Source: Actinoplanes flavus
GTDB taxonomy: Bacteria; Actinomycetota; Actinomycetes; Mycobacteriales; Micromonosporaceae
Assembly (NCBI RefSeq): GCF_017592555.1
Contig: NZ_JAGFNS010000004.1
Span: 1 to 64,000 of the forward strand
Length of the DNA stretch: 64,000 nucleotides
Direction of reading: 5' to 3'
How positions within the stretch are numbered: position 1 is the stretch's first letter; each line of letters opens with the position of its first letter. Positions 15,484 to 24,467 of this stretch are shown here, piece after piece. The notes under the pieces were generated by a model that was given only the letters and a program-made list of their open reading frames with translations, did no database searches and was not told where the DNA came from. Position numbers and translations under genes: made by a program.

Positions 15484-17346
15484 CTCGGATGTCCGGATCC
15501 GGTTGCGGCCGTCGTTCTTCGCCACGTAGAGGGCGTCGTCGGCGCGCTGCAACAGTTGCTCGACCGACTCGGTGGTGTTCCAGGTGGCGCAGCCGATGCT
15601 GCACGTCTGCCCATCCGGCATCGCCATCCGCAGCCGTTCCAGCAGGGTCACCGCCTCGGCGGGGCCGGCGCCCGGCAGCGCGATCACGAATTCTTCGCCA
15701 CCCCAGCGCGCCAGGAAGTCGTCCTCACGCAACTGACCGCCGAACGCGGCCGCGGCCCGCTGCAGCAGGTCGTCACCGGCGGCATGCCCGTACGTGTCGT
15801 TGTATCGCTTGAAATGATCGAGATCGGCGATCGCCACCGTCAGCGGCGCGCCCGTGGTCCGCGCTTCCCCGCAGAGCCGGATCATGTTCTCCTGCCAGGC
15901 CCGCCGGTTCGGCACCCCGGTCAGCGTGTCCGTGAACGCCATCCGCTCCAGCCGGCGCAACAGCCGATCATGGTCCAGGGCCAGCGCTGTCTCGTCGGCC
16001 AGCAGCCCGACCGCCAGGAACCGGTTGTCGCTCACCGACTCGACCCGCCGCGTCCAGCCGACTACGAGCACCGCCATGATCGTGCCGTTCACCACCACCG
16101 GCTGCCACAGCATCGATTTGCCGTCGACCATGCTGAGCAGCGCCGTCGAGACCCGCGGATCCCGCGCCGGATCGGCGAGGAAGATCGGCTCCCCGCTGTG
16201 GTAGACCCGGGCGATCATCGACGTACCGTCCAGCGGCACCCGCGTACCGATCACGTCGGCGCCGTCCGCCCCGGTCGCCACCAGCACGGATCCGCAGTCG
16301 GCCGGCTCCAGCAGCGTCACGTTGTCGGCGGCCGCCAGATCCCGGATCGCCGCGATGATCGTGGTCCGCGCGTCCTCCCCGGTGCGAATGCGCCGGGCCG
16401 CCGCTCCCACCGCCGCCACCAGCCGGTGAGAATCACGCACCGCTTCCTCAGCGAGATGACGCTCAGTTACGTCCTGGAGCTGAACCAGCGTCCACGACTG
16501 CCGCCGCCGGGAGTCCTTGGCCTCCTTGCCGACGTTGCTGCGCCCGGTCGTCAGATAGGCCCACCGCACGCTGCCGTCCGGTCGTGTGATCTCGCGCTGT
16601 CCCTCGTCGGCGCCGTCTTCGAGCAGGTAGCGCTGCATGCTTCCGCCCACGACCTCGCTCTCGGGCTGACCCACCAGCTCGCAGAAGGCCGGATTCGCGG
16701 CGACCACCCGACCCTCGCCATCCGCGATCGCGACACCGGACGGCGACGCGTGGAACAGCCGCTCGAACCCGTCGGCGACCGTCACCGCGTGCTCGTGCAC
16801 CGACCGCAGCTGTCGCTGACGCCGGCGCAGCGCCTCGTGCAGCAGCGCGCCGAGAATCACCGAGAACGTCAGCTGCAAGCTGTAATGCCCCAGGTCGGCG
16901 CCACGCAACTCGGGCAGCGCGACCACCGTGGCGACCCAGCCGGTCAGCCCCGCCAGGCTCGCCACCGCGGCGAGCCGCCGAGACGTCACCGCCGCGCCGA
17001 GCCCGAGCAACGTCAACATCAGGGAGGTCGTGTAGTGCAGCCGCCCGGTCACCGCCACCTGCACGACACTGTCGGCCACCGGCAGGAACGCCAGCAACTC
17101 GCCATGCCCGCGAGCCAGCCGCCACACGCGAGCCGCCACCGGCGTGGCGGCCAGGCACAGCAGCACGGCCGTCGCCCCGTAGAGCACGGTCATCACGGTG
17201 CGTGCCGAGCCGTCCAGAGTGAGGAAGTTCGTCACCGAGAGCAACAGATAGACCGTCGCCACGGCGCCACGAATCCACCGCGACGCGGAATCCGGCGCGC
17301 GGCCACCGGCCGTGCGACGCCAACCTCTGTCGTGCAGCATGCCCAA
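15466..17346 (-). CDS. Membrane diguanylate cyclase with PAS, GAF and GGDEF domains
   Basis: A 626-residue sensor that probably makes cyclic di-GMP. About the first 190 residues hold several transmembrane helices. A PAS domain follows (about 195-300, with HASPSGVAIADGEGRVVAAN), then a GAF domain (about 305-455), then a GGDEF domain. The active site reads WGGEEF, and the inhibitory RxxD motif (REDD) stands exactly five residues before it, so feedback control by c-di-GMP is likely. No EAL domain is present. The start at 17346 is TTG, with GGAGG six bases upstream; an ATG two codons later is less well spaced. Confidence 0.92.
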   Translation of the reverse strand: MGMLHDRGWRRTAGGRAPDSASRWIRGAVATVYLLLSVTNFLTLDGSARTVMTVLYGATAVLLCLAATPVAARVWRLARGHGELLAFLPVADSVVQVAVTGRLHYTTSLMLTLLGLGAAVTSRRLAAVASLAGLTGWVATVVALPELRGADLGHYSLQLTFSVILGALLHEALRRRQRQLRSVHEHAVTVADGFERLFHASPSGVAIADGEGRVVAANPAFCELVGQPESEVVGGSMQRYLLEDGADEGQREITRPDGSVRWAYLTTGRSNVGKEAKDSRRRQSWTLVQLQDVTERHLAEEAVRDSHRLVAAVGAAARRIRTGEDARTTIIAAIRDLAAADNVTLLEPADCGSVLVATGADGADVIGTRVPLDGTSMIARVYHSGEPIFLADPARDPRVSTALLSMVDGKSMLWQPVVVNGTIMAVLVVGWTRRVESVSDNRFLAVGLLADETALALDHDRLLRRLERMAFTDTLTGVPNRRAWQENMIRLCGEARTTGAPLTVAIADLDHFKRYNDTYGHAAGDDLLQRAAAAFGGQLREDDFLARWGGEEFVIALPGAGPAEAVTLLERLRMAMPDGQTCSIGCATWNTTESVEQLLQRADDALYVAKNDGRNRIRTSEVALTA

Positions 17347-17483
17347 TGTCCACCTCCCCGGCCTTCACGCCTTGTCGGCTGGGCCGAAGCCGACTGAAGA
17401 GAAAACCTGTCTTCGGTACGGCGTAGCGGCCCCCGGTGACAGCGGCCGAACCCATGAGTCCCCGCGAGCCGCTGCCACTCCAG

Positions 17484-17945
17484 GCCGTGCCGCGCCCGCC
17501 GGGCGTGAGTGGGTGGCGCGCGAACTTGCCGCTGCTCTGGGGCTGTGCCGCGCCCGCCGGGGGTGGGTGGCGGGAACTTGCTGTCGCTCTGGGCTGTGCG
17601 GCGGCGGTTGGGCGTGGGTGGCGTGGGAGCTTGCTGTCGCTCTGGGCTGTGCGGCGGCGGTTGGGCGTGGGTGGCGTGGGAGCTTGCCGTCGCTCTGAGC
17701 TGTGCCGCGCTCGCCGGGTGGCGGTGTGGGCTGTGGGGTGTGGGGTGTGCGAGCTAGCCGTCGCTCTGGGCTGTGCCGCGCCTGTTGGAGGTGGGTGATG
17801 TGCGAGCTTGCCGTCGCTCTGGGCCGTGTCGCGCCGTACGGGGGCGCGAGCTTGCTGTCGGTCTGGGCTGTGCCGCGTTCTCCGGGGGTGGGTGGCGCGC
17901 GAGCCTGCCGTTGCTCTCGGCCGTGCCGCGCTTCGCCGGGCCCGG
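17484..17945. repeat. Degenerate tandem array of about 53-base units
   Basis: Eight to nine units each begin with CTGTGCCGCG or CCGTGCCGCG and end with CTTGCCGTCGCTCTGGG or close variants. Two neighbouring units (about 17595-17700) are almost identical, others have lost or gained bases. It lies between the divergent GGDEF and PRC-barrel genes. Frames reading through it are repetitive and rich in arginine, glycine or tryptophan, and I do not treat them as genes. Confidence 0.9.
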
Positions 17946-18117
17946 GTAGATGGTGATCTTGTTCAGCTGGGCGTCAACGGCGTTGAGACACCACTGGGAG
18001 CCAGCCGGGACCGATTTCCATCGGCGATTGTCATGATGACCTGCGGGGTGGCGGGATCGAATGGTCACATGAACAGCGGCGCGGTTGGGTATCCACCGCC
18101 GGAAGGAGGTGGCGGTG

Positions 18118-18534
18118 ATGGAAGAACCGATCGGCACCCTGACACCGCTGAGCGACACCGACCAGATGATCGCCGACCCGGAGCAGGACGTACGGGGCCG
18201 CACCGTGATCGACAGCAACGGTGAGAAGGTCGGTACCGTCGCGGACCTGCTGGTGGACACCGTCGAGAACCATGTGCGATTTCTGCGCGTGGCACACGGG
18301 GGCATCCTGGGGATCGGGGCCGTCTCGTCGTTCATCCCGGTCGACGCCGTCCGCCGGGTCACCGACGACGAGGTGCTCATCGACTCGGCGAAGGACCGGG
18401 TCGCGGGCGCGCCACAGTACGACCCGGACCTCGTCGACCAGCGCGACTACTACGAGAAGATCTACGGCCACTACGGTTACCCGCCGTACTGGGCGCCCGG
18501 ATACCTGTACCCGCCGTTCCCCGGCATCCGCTGA
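18118..18534 (+). CDS. PRC-barrel domain protein
   Basis: A 138-residue soluble protein. Residues about 20-95 form a PRC-barrel (DVRGRTVIDSNGEKVGTVAD and a second strand set ending VTDDEVLIDSAKDRV). The C-terminus is rich in Tyr and Pro (YYEKIYGHYGYPPYWAPGY). PRC-barrels occur in RNA-processing factors and in stress or surface proteins; this single-domain type is common in actinobacteria and of unknown role. The ATG at 18118 follows AAGGAGGT by seven bases. A 55-base tandem array lies downstream. Confidence 0.85.
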   Translation: MEEPIGTLTPLSDTDQMIADPEQDVRGRTVIDSNGEKVGTVADLLVDTVENHVRFLRVAHGGILGIGAVSSFIPVDAVRRVTDDEVLIDSAKDRVAGAPQYDPDLVDQRDYYEKIYGHYGYPPYWAPGYLYPPFPGIR

Positions 18535-18594
18535 CCACCCGGCGAACGGCCGCCGACGAGGGCATCTCTCCCGCCGCACGACCCGGAGATCGCT

Positions 18595-18830
18595 TGACCC
18601 AGGTCGTGCGGTCGGTCGTTCTGGCCGTCCAGAACGCTCGGACCGATCCGCCGTGACCCAGGTTGTGGGGTTGTTCTGGCCGTCCAGAACGCTCGGACCG
18701 ATCCGCCGTGTCACAGGCCGTGCGGCCCGTTCTGGCCATCCGGAACCTTCGGACCGATCTGCCATGTCACAGTTCGTGCGCTCGTTCTGGCCATCCGGAC
18801 TGTGCGGGACGGATCCGTCCCGCCGGATGA
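18595..18830. repeat. Four-copy 55-base tandem array
   Basis: GTTCTGGCC (or GTTCTGGC) recurs at 18618, 18673, 18729 and 18784, that is every 55-56 bases. Units contain CCAGAACGCTCGGACCGATC and a CAGGTCGTGCGG-like joint. The first copies are more alike than the last. The array follows the PRC-barrel gene and faces the convergent gene at 19207. Confidence 0.9.
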
Positions 18831-19206
18831 GCGGTCGGATTCGTCTACGGAACCGGCCCGGCCGGGCTGCTCAGACCGCTGCGAGGCTGGAGGCGGTGGC
18901 CGGAACGCGAGGGTCCTGGCCGAAAGCGTCGCTGCTTCCACCGGGCGCGCGGGAGGATCGGGGCGCTTCGGTCGTACCCCTCTCGGGGGTGTTCATGGCG
19001 CGAGATGGGCGACCAGGCCGTGGCGCGGCGCCGGCGGGATTCCTCCTTGAGCCGCCCGGTTCGGCTCGAACAGGTCGGTGGCGGTGGCCTGGCTGCCGAA
19101 GTACCGGAACGCGACAGCCGGACCTGGGAAGACCGGATGCGCGACGGCGGCACTTCTACTTCCCCGCGAGCGTCACCGTGAGTAACGGGGTACCTGTCTG
19201 ATGTGC
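18831..19206. other. Interval without a recognised gene
   Basis: About 375 bases after the 55-base array. No frame here has a convincing start, domain or codon pattern, and I see no clear regulatory element. Confidence 0.4.
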
Positions 19207-19770
19207 TCAGGTGGCGGCGATCTCGTGGATCTTCGCCCGAACCGTCAGCTTCTTCGAACTGGTGCCGTTGTCGCCGGTCGCGACCAGGGTGTACGTGTGC
19301 GTCTGGTAATCGCCCGGCTCGCCGTCGCACGGGAAGTTCAGCTTCTCCGAGCCCACGGCCTGGTAGGAGCCGTAGATTCCCGGGCCGTCGACGGCCAGCG
19401 TGGTCTTCGCCGCGCCGGTGGCCTTCCACTCCAGGACCACCGGCCGGCCCTCCTGCCGGACCTGATCGGTTCCGGACGGGCAGGTCGGCTCGGACGCCAC
19501 CCGGAAATGGTCGATGACCGGCCCGGACGGGATCCGGACGGTCGGCTCGGCCAACTTACGTGTCTCGATCGGGGCGGCCGAGGTGGTTTCGGCCTCCGGC
19601 AGGGCTCCGGTGGACGGCGCGCTCGACGCCGGAGTCCACTCGAGGCCTTCGCCGGCGCCGATCCGCGCCATCCGGGAGAGGATCTGGCCGGCCACCACCG
19701 CCAGCGTGACCATGACCAGCAGGACCGCTATGAACCACCGGCGCCCGGCCGCCGAACTCTGGGCCGCCAC
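19207..19770 (-). CDS. Membrane-anchored protein with an Ig-like outer domain
   Basis: A 187-residue protein of unknown function. A single hydrophobic helix (about residues 11-28, RRWFIAVLLVMVTLAVVAGQ) is followed by a Ser/Thr/Pro-rich spacer and a beta-rich domain from about 80 to the end, with a pair of cysteines (Cys97 and Cys148 approximately) that could form a disulfide. The pattern VVLEWKATGAAKTTL and YTLVATGDNGTSS suggests an immunoglobulin-like sandwich exposed outside the cell. No operon partner is evident. Confidence 0.7.
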   Translation of the reverse strand: MAAQSSAAGRRWFIAVLLVMVTLAVVAGQILSRMARIGAGEGLEWTPASSAPSTGALPEAETTSAAPIETRKLAEPTVRIPSGPVIDHFRVASEPTCPSGTDQVRQEGRPVVLEWKATGAAKTTLAVDGPGIYGSYQAVGSEKLNFPCDGEPGDYQTHTYTLVATGDNGTSSKKLTVRAKIHEIAAT

Positions 19771-19866
19771 ATGTCCTCCCTGCTGGAACTGCCGTTTCGC
19801 GGCAGCCTATGCAGGGCTTGATCGGGCGGGCGGTTGCCGGCGGCGCTTGGCACGAAGCCGGTAGCG

Positions 19867-20103
19867 TCATTCCGGGGCTCGTGTGCTCCGTACCGTGAAG
19901 AGGTCTCCGGGCTGGCATTGCAGCACGTCGCAAAGGGCCGTCAGGGTGCTGAACCGCACCGCCCGCGCCCGGCCGTTCTTCAGGATCGACAGGTTGGCCA
20001 GGGTGAGGCCGACGCGCTGGGCGAGTTCGGTCAGGGACAGACCGCGCTCGGCGAGAAGCTTGTCGATGTGCACCTCGATGCGGTGCTCCTCCTCCGGCGG
20101 CAT
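19867..20103 (-). CDS. Small Cro/C1-type regulator (YozG-like)
   Basis: A 78-residue helix-turn-helix protein consisting almost only of the DNA-binding domain (LTELAQRVGLTLANLSILKN). YozG-like regulators are regularly paired with DUF2975 membrane proteins, as here: its ATG shares one base with the stop codon of that gene. It probably binds the ATCGAT cluster before the operon and controls its own synthesis. Confidence 0.9.
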   Translation of the reverse strand: MPPEEEHRIEVHIDKLLAERGLSLTELAQRVGLTLANLSILKNGRARAVRFSTLTALCDVLQCQPGDLFTVRSTRAPE

Positions 20104-20702
20104 CAGACCACCCCGTCGAGATCGGCGCGCATGACCTCACCCCGGCGGACGATCTCACCCACGGTGAACATCGCGAAACCACACAGACCCCAGATCACCG
20201 GTACGGAGAAGTCCAGCACCGCATAGGTCTCGCCGCCGGGAACGCTGTTGCTCAGCAGTGTTCGAGCCCCGAAGTCGAGCAGCCACACCAATGGGCCACC
20301 GAGGACGAGAAGCAGGCCCAGCACCCGGAAACGGCCAGGCACCTCACCGGCGAACGGGCCGTGCCGACGTGCCCGGCCGACCAGCCGCCAGAGCAGGAAG
20401 AGCGCGGTCGTCACCAGCAGGAGCCGGGGAAGCACCGCGGCGGCCGCCCAGGCGCTCTGGGCCGTGGTCGGGTCGGTGACCTCCAGATGGACGGGGGAGT
20501 CCAGGCTGGTTCCCGGTGGTAGCCCGGTCAGCGCCGTCGAGCCCAGCGCCCCGCCGGTGGCGACCTCGATGTCGACCGGCTGGCCGGTGAGCATGTAGCC
20601 GGCGGCGGCCAGGACACCGAGGCCGCTGATCACCAGGGCGATGAGCAGGAATCCGTGCATCTCCTCCAGCCAGTCGGGCCGGCGCAGCTTGAGCATCGTC
20701 AT
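20103..20702 (-). CDS. DUF2975 membrane protein
   Basis: A protein of about 199 residues with four predicted transmembrane helices and one outer loop between the first two (residues about 40-85). It matches the DUF2975 layout, and its downstream partner is the expected small XRE regulator. Function is unknown. Two ATGs compete: 20702 is only three bases from AAGGAGG, while 20696 is nine bases away, so the true protein may start two residues later. Confidence 0.85.
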   Translation of the reverse strand: MTMLKLRRPDWLEEMHGFLLIALVISGLGVLAAAGYMLTGQPVDIEVATGGALGSTALTGLPPGTSLDSPVHLEVTDPTTAQSAWAAAAVLPRLLLVTTALFLLWRLVGRARRHGPFAGEVPGRFRVLGLLLVLGGPLVWLLDFGARTLLSNSVPGGETYAVLDFSVPVIWGLCGFAMFTVGEIVRRGEVMRADLDGVV

Positions 20703-20710
20703 CGACCTCC

Positions 20711-20743
20711 TTATCGATGTATCGATGTATCGATAATCGATAA
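20711..20743. promoter_or_regulatory. Cluster of four ATCGAT motifs
   Basis: ATCGAT occurs at 20713, 20721, 20729 and 20736, eight, eight and seven bases apart, bounded by TTATCGAT on one side and ATCGATAA on the other. The cluster lies directly before the ribosome binding site of the DUF2975 gene. The overlapping palindromes suggest cooperative binding, most simply by the small regulator of the same operon. Confidence 0.75.
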
Positions 20744-20827
20744 GGTATCGACCGAAGTCAAGCCCGTGCGGTCCTTGCCCGCCGCGAGGTGCTGTCATCG
20801 GCGGTGTGACCGGCGCGGACGGGCCGG

Positions 20828-21121
20828 TCAGGTGAGGGCGACCGGGAACAGGTCGGTGCGGGCGATCGCCGCGTCCCGTTCGGCGCTCAGGGCGGTCCGG
20901 CGGGGATCGGCGAGGAATCCGTCGTAGCCGGATCGCGAGCGGAATTCGATGAGCTGCACCTCCGCCGGCGCGTCCGGGGCGGCGCCGTCGACGGTGCGGG
21001 CGCGCTGGACCAGGCGGCCGTCATGCTCGGCGAGCAGGGCCAGAACCTTGTCCTCGTACGCGTTCAGGGCGTCGACGGCGCCGGGACGCGCCCACAGCAA
21101 CACACACAGTTGGATCGTCAC
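20828..21121 (-). CDS. DUF1330-like small protein
   Basis: A 97-residue protein with a ferredoxin-like alpha/beta pattern: a first strand (IQLCVLLWARPG), a helix ending LLAEHDGRLVQRARTVD, then a strand LIEFRSRSGYDGFLAD before a final helix. This fits the dimeric alpha/beta barrel superfamily that includes DUF1330 and antibiotic-biosynthesis monooxygenases. No catalytic residue can be named. It stands alone, divergent from the LacI gene. Confidence 0.65.
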   Translation of the reverse strand: MTIQLCVLLWARPGAVDALNAYEDKVLALLAEHDGRLVQRARTVDGAAPDAPAEVQLIEFRSRSGYDGFLADPRRTALSAERDAAIARTDLFPVALT

Positions 21122-21156
21122 CGGCCGACCCTACCGGTGGCGGCCGGGCCCGGCGC

Positions 21157-21168
21157 GATACAAGTATC
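21157..21168. promoter_or_regulatory. Palindrome at the LacI gene start
   Basis: GATAC-AA-GTATC ends three bases before the GTG start at 21172. No Shine-Dalgarno sequence is visible. The AAGTAT part is placed so that transcription would begin about at the GTG, so the messenger may be leaderless and the palindrome may be a site for self-control. Confidence 0.4.
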
Positions 21169-21171
21169 TGC

Positions 21172-22185
21172 GTGGACAACAGTGAGGGCGGGACCGGCGA
21201 CCGGCCGCAGATCCGGGACGTGGCGGCCGCGGCGGGGGTCTCCTACCAGACGGTGTCGCGGGTGCTGAACAACTCGCCGCGGGTGCGGCCGGAGACCCGC
21301 CGCCTGGTTCTGGACGCCATGGACCGGTTGCGCTACCGCCCCAACCGGGCAGCGCAGACGCTGGGCTCGGGCCGCGCGAACGCGGTCACCGTGATCACCG
21401 CGAACACGACCCTCTACGGGTACGCCGCCGTGCTCCAGGGTGTGGAGGAGGCGGGGCGGCAGCTCGGCCTGGCGGTCGGGGTGCGGGTGGTCGAGTCGGA
21501 GGCGGCCGCGGACGTCCGTCAGGCCGTCGACCACCTCAGCGATCCGAGCTCCGGCAGTGTCGTGGTCGTGGCGTTCGATCCGGCCGGGGCCGCCGTGGTG
21601 CGTGCGTTGCCCGCCGGGGTGCCGGTGGTGGCGGCGACCGAGGCCGGCGGGCTGCCGGACGTGTCACGGCCGATGCTGTTCCTGGACGAGCGGCAGGCCG
21701 CGGCCGAGGCCACCCGGCATCTGCTGGGTCTGGGCCACCGGACCGTCCACCATGTGGCGATCCCGTCCGAGGCGCGGGCCAGCGCGCGGCAGAGCGGGTG
21801 GCGGGAGGCGCTTTCGGGCGCGGGCGCCGAGATTCCGCCAGTGGTGGCGGCCGGCTGGGATGTGGCGTCGGCCTACCGGGCGGTGCGGGATCTTGTCGCG
21901 AATCCGGCGGTCACGGCGATTCTGTGCGGCAACGACGACACGGCGCTGGCGGTGCGCCGGGCACTGTACGAGGCGGGGCGCGACGTTCCCGGCGAGGTGA
22001 GCATCGTGGGGTTCGACGACGTGCCGGGGGCCGCGTTCTGGACGCCGGCGCTCACCACCGTACGGATGGATTTCCTCGGTCTGGGCCGGGCCTGCGTGAA
22101 CCGGCTGGTGGATGCGCCGGTCATCGACCCGGAGGTGCCGCATCTGGTGATCCGCGAGTCGACAGCCGCCCCGTCAGCCCGGTAA
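21172..22185 (+). CDS. LacI-family transcriptional regulator
   Basis: A 337-residue repressor. The N-terminal helix-turn-helix (residues about 13-35, IRDVAAAAGVSYQTVSRVLN) and hinge (YRPNRAAQTLGSGR) are complete, followed by a periplasmic-binding-protein-like sugar sensor domain. The GTG start lies on a short palindrome and the message may be leaderless. Two perfect GTGTGACCGGTCACAC-type operators stand between this gene and the glycosidase operon, so it most likely represses that operon until a galactose- or arabinose-containing fragment binds. The inducer is not known. Confidence 0.93.
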   Translation: MDNSEGGTGDRPQIRDVAAAAGVSYQTVSRVLNNSPRVRPETRRLVLDAMDRLRYRPNRAAQTLGSGRANAVTVITANTTLYGYAAVLQGVEEAGRQLGLAVGVRVVESEAAADVRQAVDHLSDPSSGSVVVVAFDPAGAAVVRALPAGVPVVAATEAGGLPDVSRPMLFLDERQAAAEATRHLLGLGHRTVHHVAIPSEARASARQSGWREALSGAGAEIPPVVAAGWDVASAYRAVRDLVANPAVTAILCGNDDTALAVRRALYEAGRDVPGEVSIVGFDDVPGAAFWTPALTTVRMDFLGLGRACVNRLVDAPVIDPEVPHLVIRESTAAPSAR

Positions 22186-22216
22186 CGAAACCGTAACGGC
22201 GTCTTCCGGTTCTGTT

Positions 22217-22232
22217 GTGTGACCGGTCACAC
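22217..22232. promoter_or_regulatory. Operator 1, GTGTGACCGGTCACAC
   Basis: A perfect 16-base palindrome with a central CCGG, as expected for a LacI-family site. Its centre is 34 bases from that of operator 2, close to three helical turns, so both sites face the same side of the DNA. Confidence 0.85.
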
Positions 22233-22251
22233 TAGCCGCAGTCCTCCATCG

Positions 22252-22265
22252 TGTGACCGGTCACA
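22252..22265. promoter_or_regulatory. Operator 2, TGTGACCGGTCACA
   Basis: A perfect 14-base palindrome sharing its core with operator 1, 32 bases before the ATG of the glycosidase gene. It is well placed to block transcription of the 22298-29523 operon. Confidence 0.85.
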
Positions 22266-22297
22266 TGGATTGCTGTCGAATTCGGAGTGGAACCCCC

Positions 22298-24454
22298 ATG
22301 AGACGAAGAATCGGCAAGACCCTGACCACCGCGGTCGTCGCCACCACGACCGCGGCCCTGCTCACCGCACCGGCGGCACACGCCGCCCCGTCCACGTTCG
22401 TGGTCGATCTGGCCACCGGCACCGGCGCGCTGCGCTACGGCGCGACCGGCTTCCTCTACGGCCTCGGCGACGAGGGCATCCCCGACGAGACCATGCTCGC
22501 CGCCCTCAAACCACAGGTCGCCGCCCAGAAGGCCCCGGACGGGCTCCAGCACCCGAACGGCGACGCCCTCAAGATCGCGCCGATGTTCAAACGCGCCGGC
22601 GGCCGCGACATCCAGATCTACATGCAGGACATCTACCAGCAGTGGCCGTACGAGAACCGGGGCATCGCCGACTATCTCGCCAAGGTCGACACGATGACCC
22701 GCAAGGTGGTCGCCGACCCGTACCGCAGCTCCTATGTGTACGTGCCGTTCAACGAACCCGATGCCATCTGGTATGGCGGGAACCTCAACGGCCTGCTCAC
22801 CGACTGGAAGACCGTCTTCCAGCGGATCCGTTCGATCGACCCGGGCGCCCGTATCGCCGGGCCCAACTTCGCCTCCTACCGCTCCGCCGACCTGCGGGCC
22901 TTCCTCACCTTCGCCCGCGACAACGGCGTGCTGCCCGACGTGATGGCCTGGCACGAACTCGGCGACGACTTCTTCACCAGCTGGCATCTGCACTACGCCG
23001 ACTATCGGGCGATCGAGACGAGCCTCGGCATCAGCGCACGGCCGATCACCATCAACGAGTACGGCCGGATCTCCGGCGACCTCGGCGTGCCGGGCAACCT
23101 GGTGCAGTTCGTCGCCAAGTTCGAGAACAGCAAGGTGGACGGCTGCCTCGCCTACTGGACCACGGCCGGTGGGCTGAACGACCTGGTCACCCGTAACAAC
23201 CAGGCGACCGGCGGCTGGTGGCTGCACAAGTGGTACGGCGAGCTGACCGGCAACACCGTGGCGGTGACACCGCCCTCCCCGGGTGGATCGCTCCAGGGGC
23301 TCGCGGCCGTGGACTCCGGCAAGCGGCAGGCCCGGATCATCCTCGGCGGCAACAACCCGTCCTCCGGCACCTACGACACGAACGTGCAGGTCAAGGGGGT
23401 GCCCAGCTACCTCGGGACGACCGTGCACGCGACGGTCTGGGGCGTCGACAACTCCGGCCTGAACCCGTCGGCCGGGCCCTATGTGGTCAGCGAGGGCGAC
23501 TTCACCACCAGCGGCGGCCAGGTGACGGTGCCGCTCACCGGGCTGAAGGGCGCTTCCGCGTACCAGATCATCCTGACCCCCAACAAGGACCTGACCGCCG
23601 CCCTGACCAGCCGCTACGAGGCGGAATACGCCGCCCTCGGCGGTAGCGCGCGGATCACCTACGGGAGCAACACCGGCTACTCCGGGACCTACTTCACCGA
23701 GGGGTACGGGGCGAGCAGCACCGCGAGCACGAGGTTCGTCGTGACGGCACCCGCCGACGGCTACTACAACCTCAGCCTGCGCTACAGCGCCGGGCCCTAC
23801 ACCGGCGCCCCGGCCGACCGGTCGATCCGGCTGCGGGTGAACGGCTCGAACCTGACCGACGTGGCACTTCCCGCCACCGCCGACTGGAACACGTGGCGCA
23901 CCGTCACCACCAAGGTGTACCTGCCGGCCGGAATCAACCGGATCGAGTACAACGCCTACGCCACCGACGACCGGGACGCCGTCAACGTCGACTACCTGGA
24001 CGTCGCGGCCGCGAGTGGAACCGTCACCGCGTACGAGAGCGAAAGCGCGGCCAACACGCTCGGCGGGACCGCCGTCGTGGTGTCCGACAGCGCCGCCTCG
24101 GGCGGCCGGTACGTCGGCTGGCTGGGCGCCGGCGCCGCCAACACGCTGCGCTTCAACGGCGTGACCGTGCCGGCGGCGGGCCGCTACCGGCTGGTGGTGA
24201 GTTACGCCAACGCCGAGGTGGTCGGCGAGCACGCCTACAACAACAACATCGTCGACCGGTACGCCGAGATCAGCGTCAACGGCGGCGCCGCGAAGAAGGT
24301 CTTCTTCCGCAACACGCTCGCCTGGAACACCTACCGAACCCGGGTGGTCGACGTGGATCTGGCCGCCGGGGCCAACACCATCACGTTCGGCAACGCCTCC
24401 TCCGGTTACGCGCCGAACATCGACCGCATTCAGATCGCCGCCGTTCTCGGCTGA
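22298..24454 (+). CDS. Secreted clan-A glycoside hydrolase (GH39-like) with two carbohydrate-binding modules
   Basis: A 718-residue exported enzyme. A signal peptide covers about residues 1-31. The catalytic TIM barrel follows, with VPFNEPD as the acid/base region and INEYG as the nucleophile region, the usual pair of glutamates in clan GH-A. A beta-sandwich comes next, then two CBM35/CBM6-like modules (YEAEYAALGGSARITYGSN; YESESAANTLGGTAVVVSDS). Family assignment is tentative: GH39 fits the motif order. The next genes are an intracellular GH36 alpha-galactosidase and a sugar importer. Some GH39 enzymes release alpha-galactosyl-arabinose from arabinogalactan, which would suit this set. The ATG is 11 bases after GGAG. 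Confidence 0.75.
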   Translation: MRRRIGKTLTTAVVATTTAALLTAPAAHAAPSTFVVDLATGTGALRYGATGFLYGLGDEGIPDETMLAALKPQVAAQKAPDGLQHPNGDALKIAPMFKRAGGRDIQIYMQDIYQQWPYENRGIADYLAKVDTMTRKVVADPYRSSYVYVPFNEPDAIWYGGNLNGLLTDWKTVFQRIRSIDPGARIAGPNFASYRSADLRAFLTFARDNGVLPDVMAWHELGDDFFTSWHLHYADYRAIETSLGISARPITINEYGRISGDLGVPGNLVQFVAKFENSKVDGCLAYWTTAGGLNDLVTRNNQATGGWWLHKWYGELTGNTVAVTPPSPGGSLQGLAAVDSGKRQARIILGGNNPSSGTYDTNVQVKGVPSYLGTTVHATVWGVDNSGLNPSAGPYVVSEGDFTTSGGQVTVPLTGLKGASAYQIILTPNKDLTAALTSRYEAEYAALGGSARITYGSNTGYSGTYFTEGYGASSTASTRFVVTAPADGYYNLSLRYSAGPYTGAPADRSIRLRVNGSNLTDVALPATADWNTWRTVTTKVYLPAGINRIEYNAYATDDRDAVNVDYLDVAAASGTVTAYESESAANTLGGTAVVVSDSAASGGRYVGWLGAGAANTLRFNGVTVPAAGRYRLVVSYANAEVVGEHAYNNNIVDRYAEISVNGGAAKKVFFRNTLAWNTYRTRVVDVDLAAGANTITFGNASSGYAPNIDRIQIAAVLG

Positions 24455-24467
24455 GTGGGGAGTCTTC

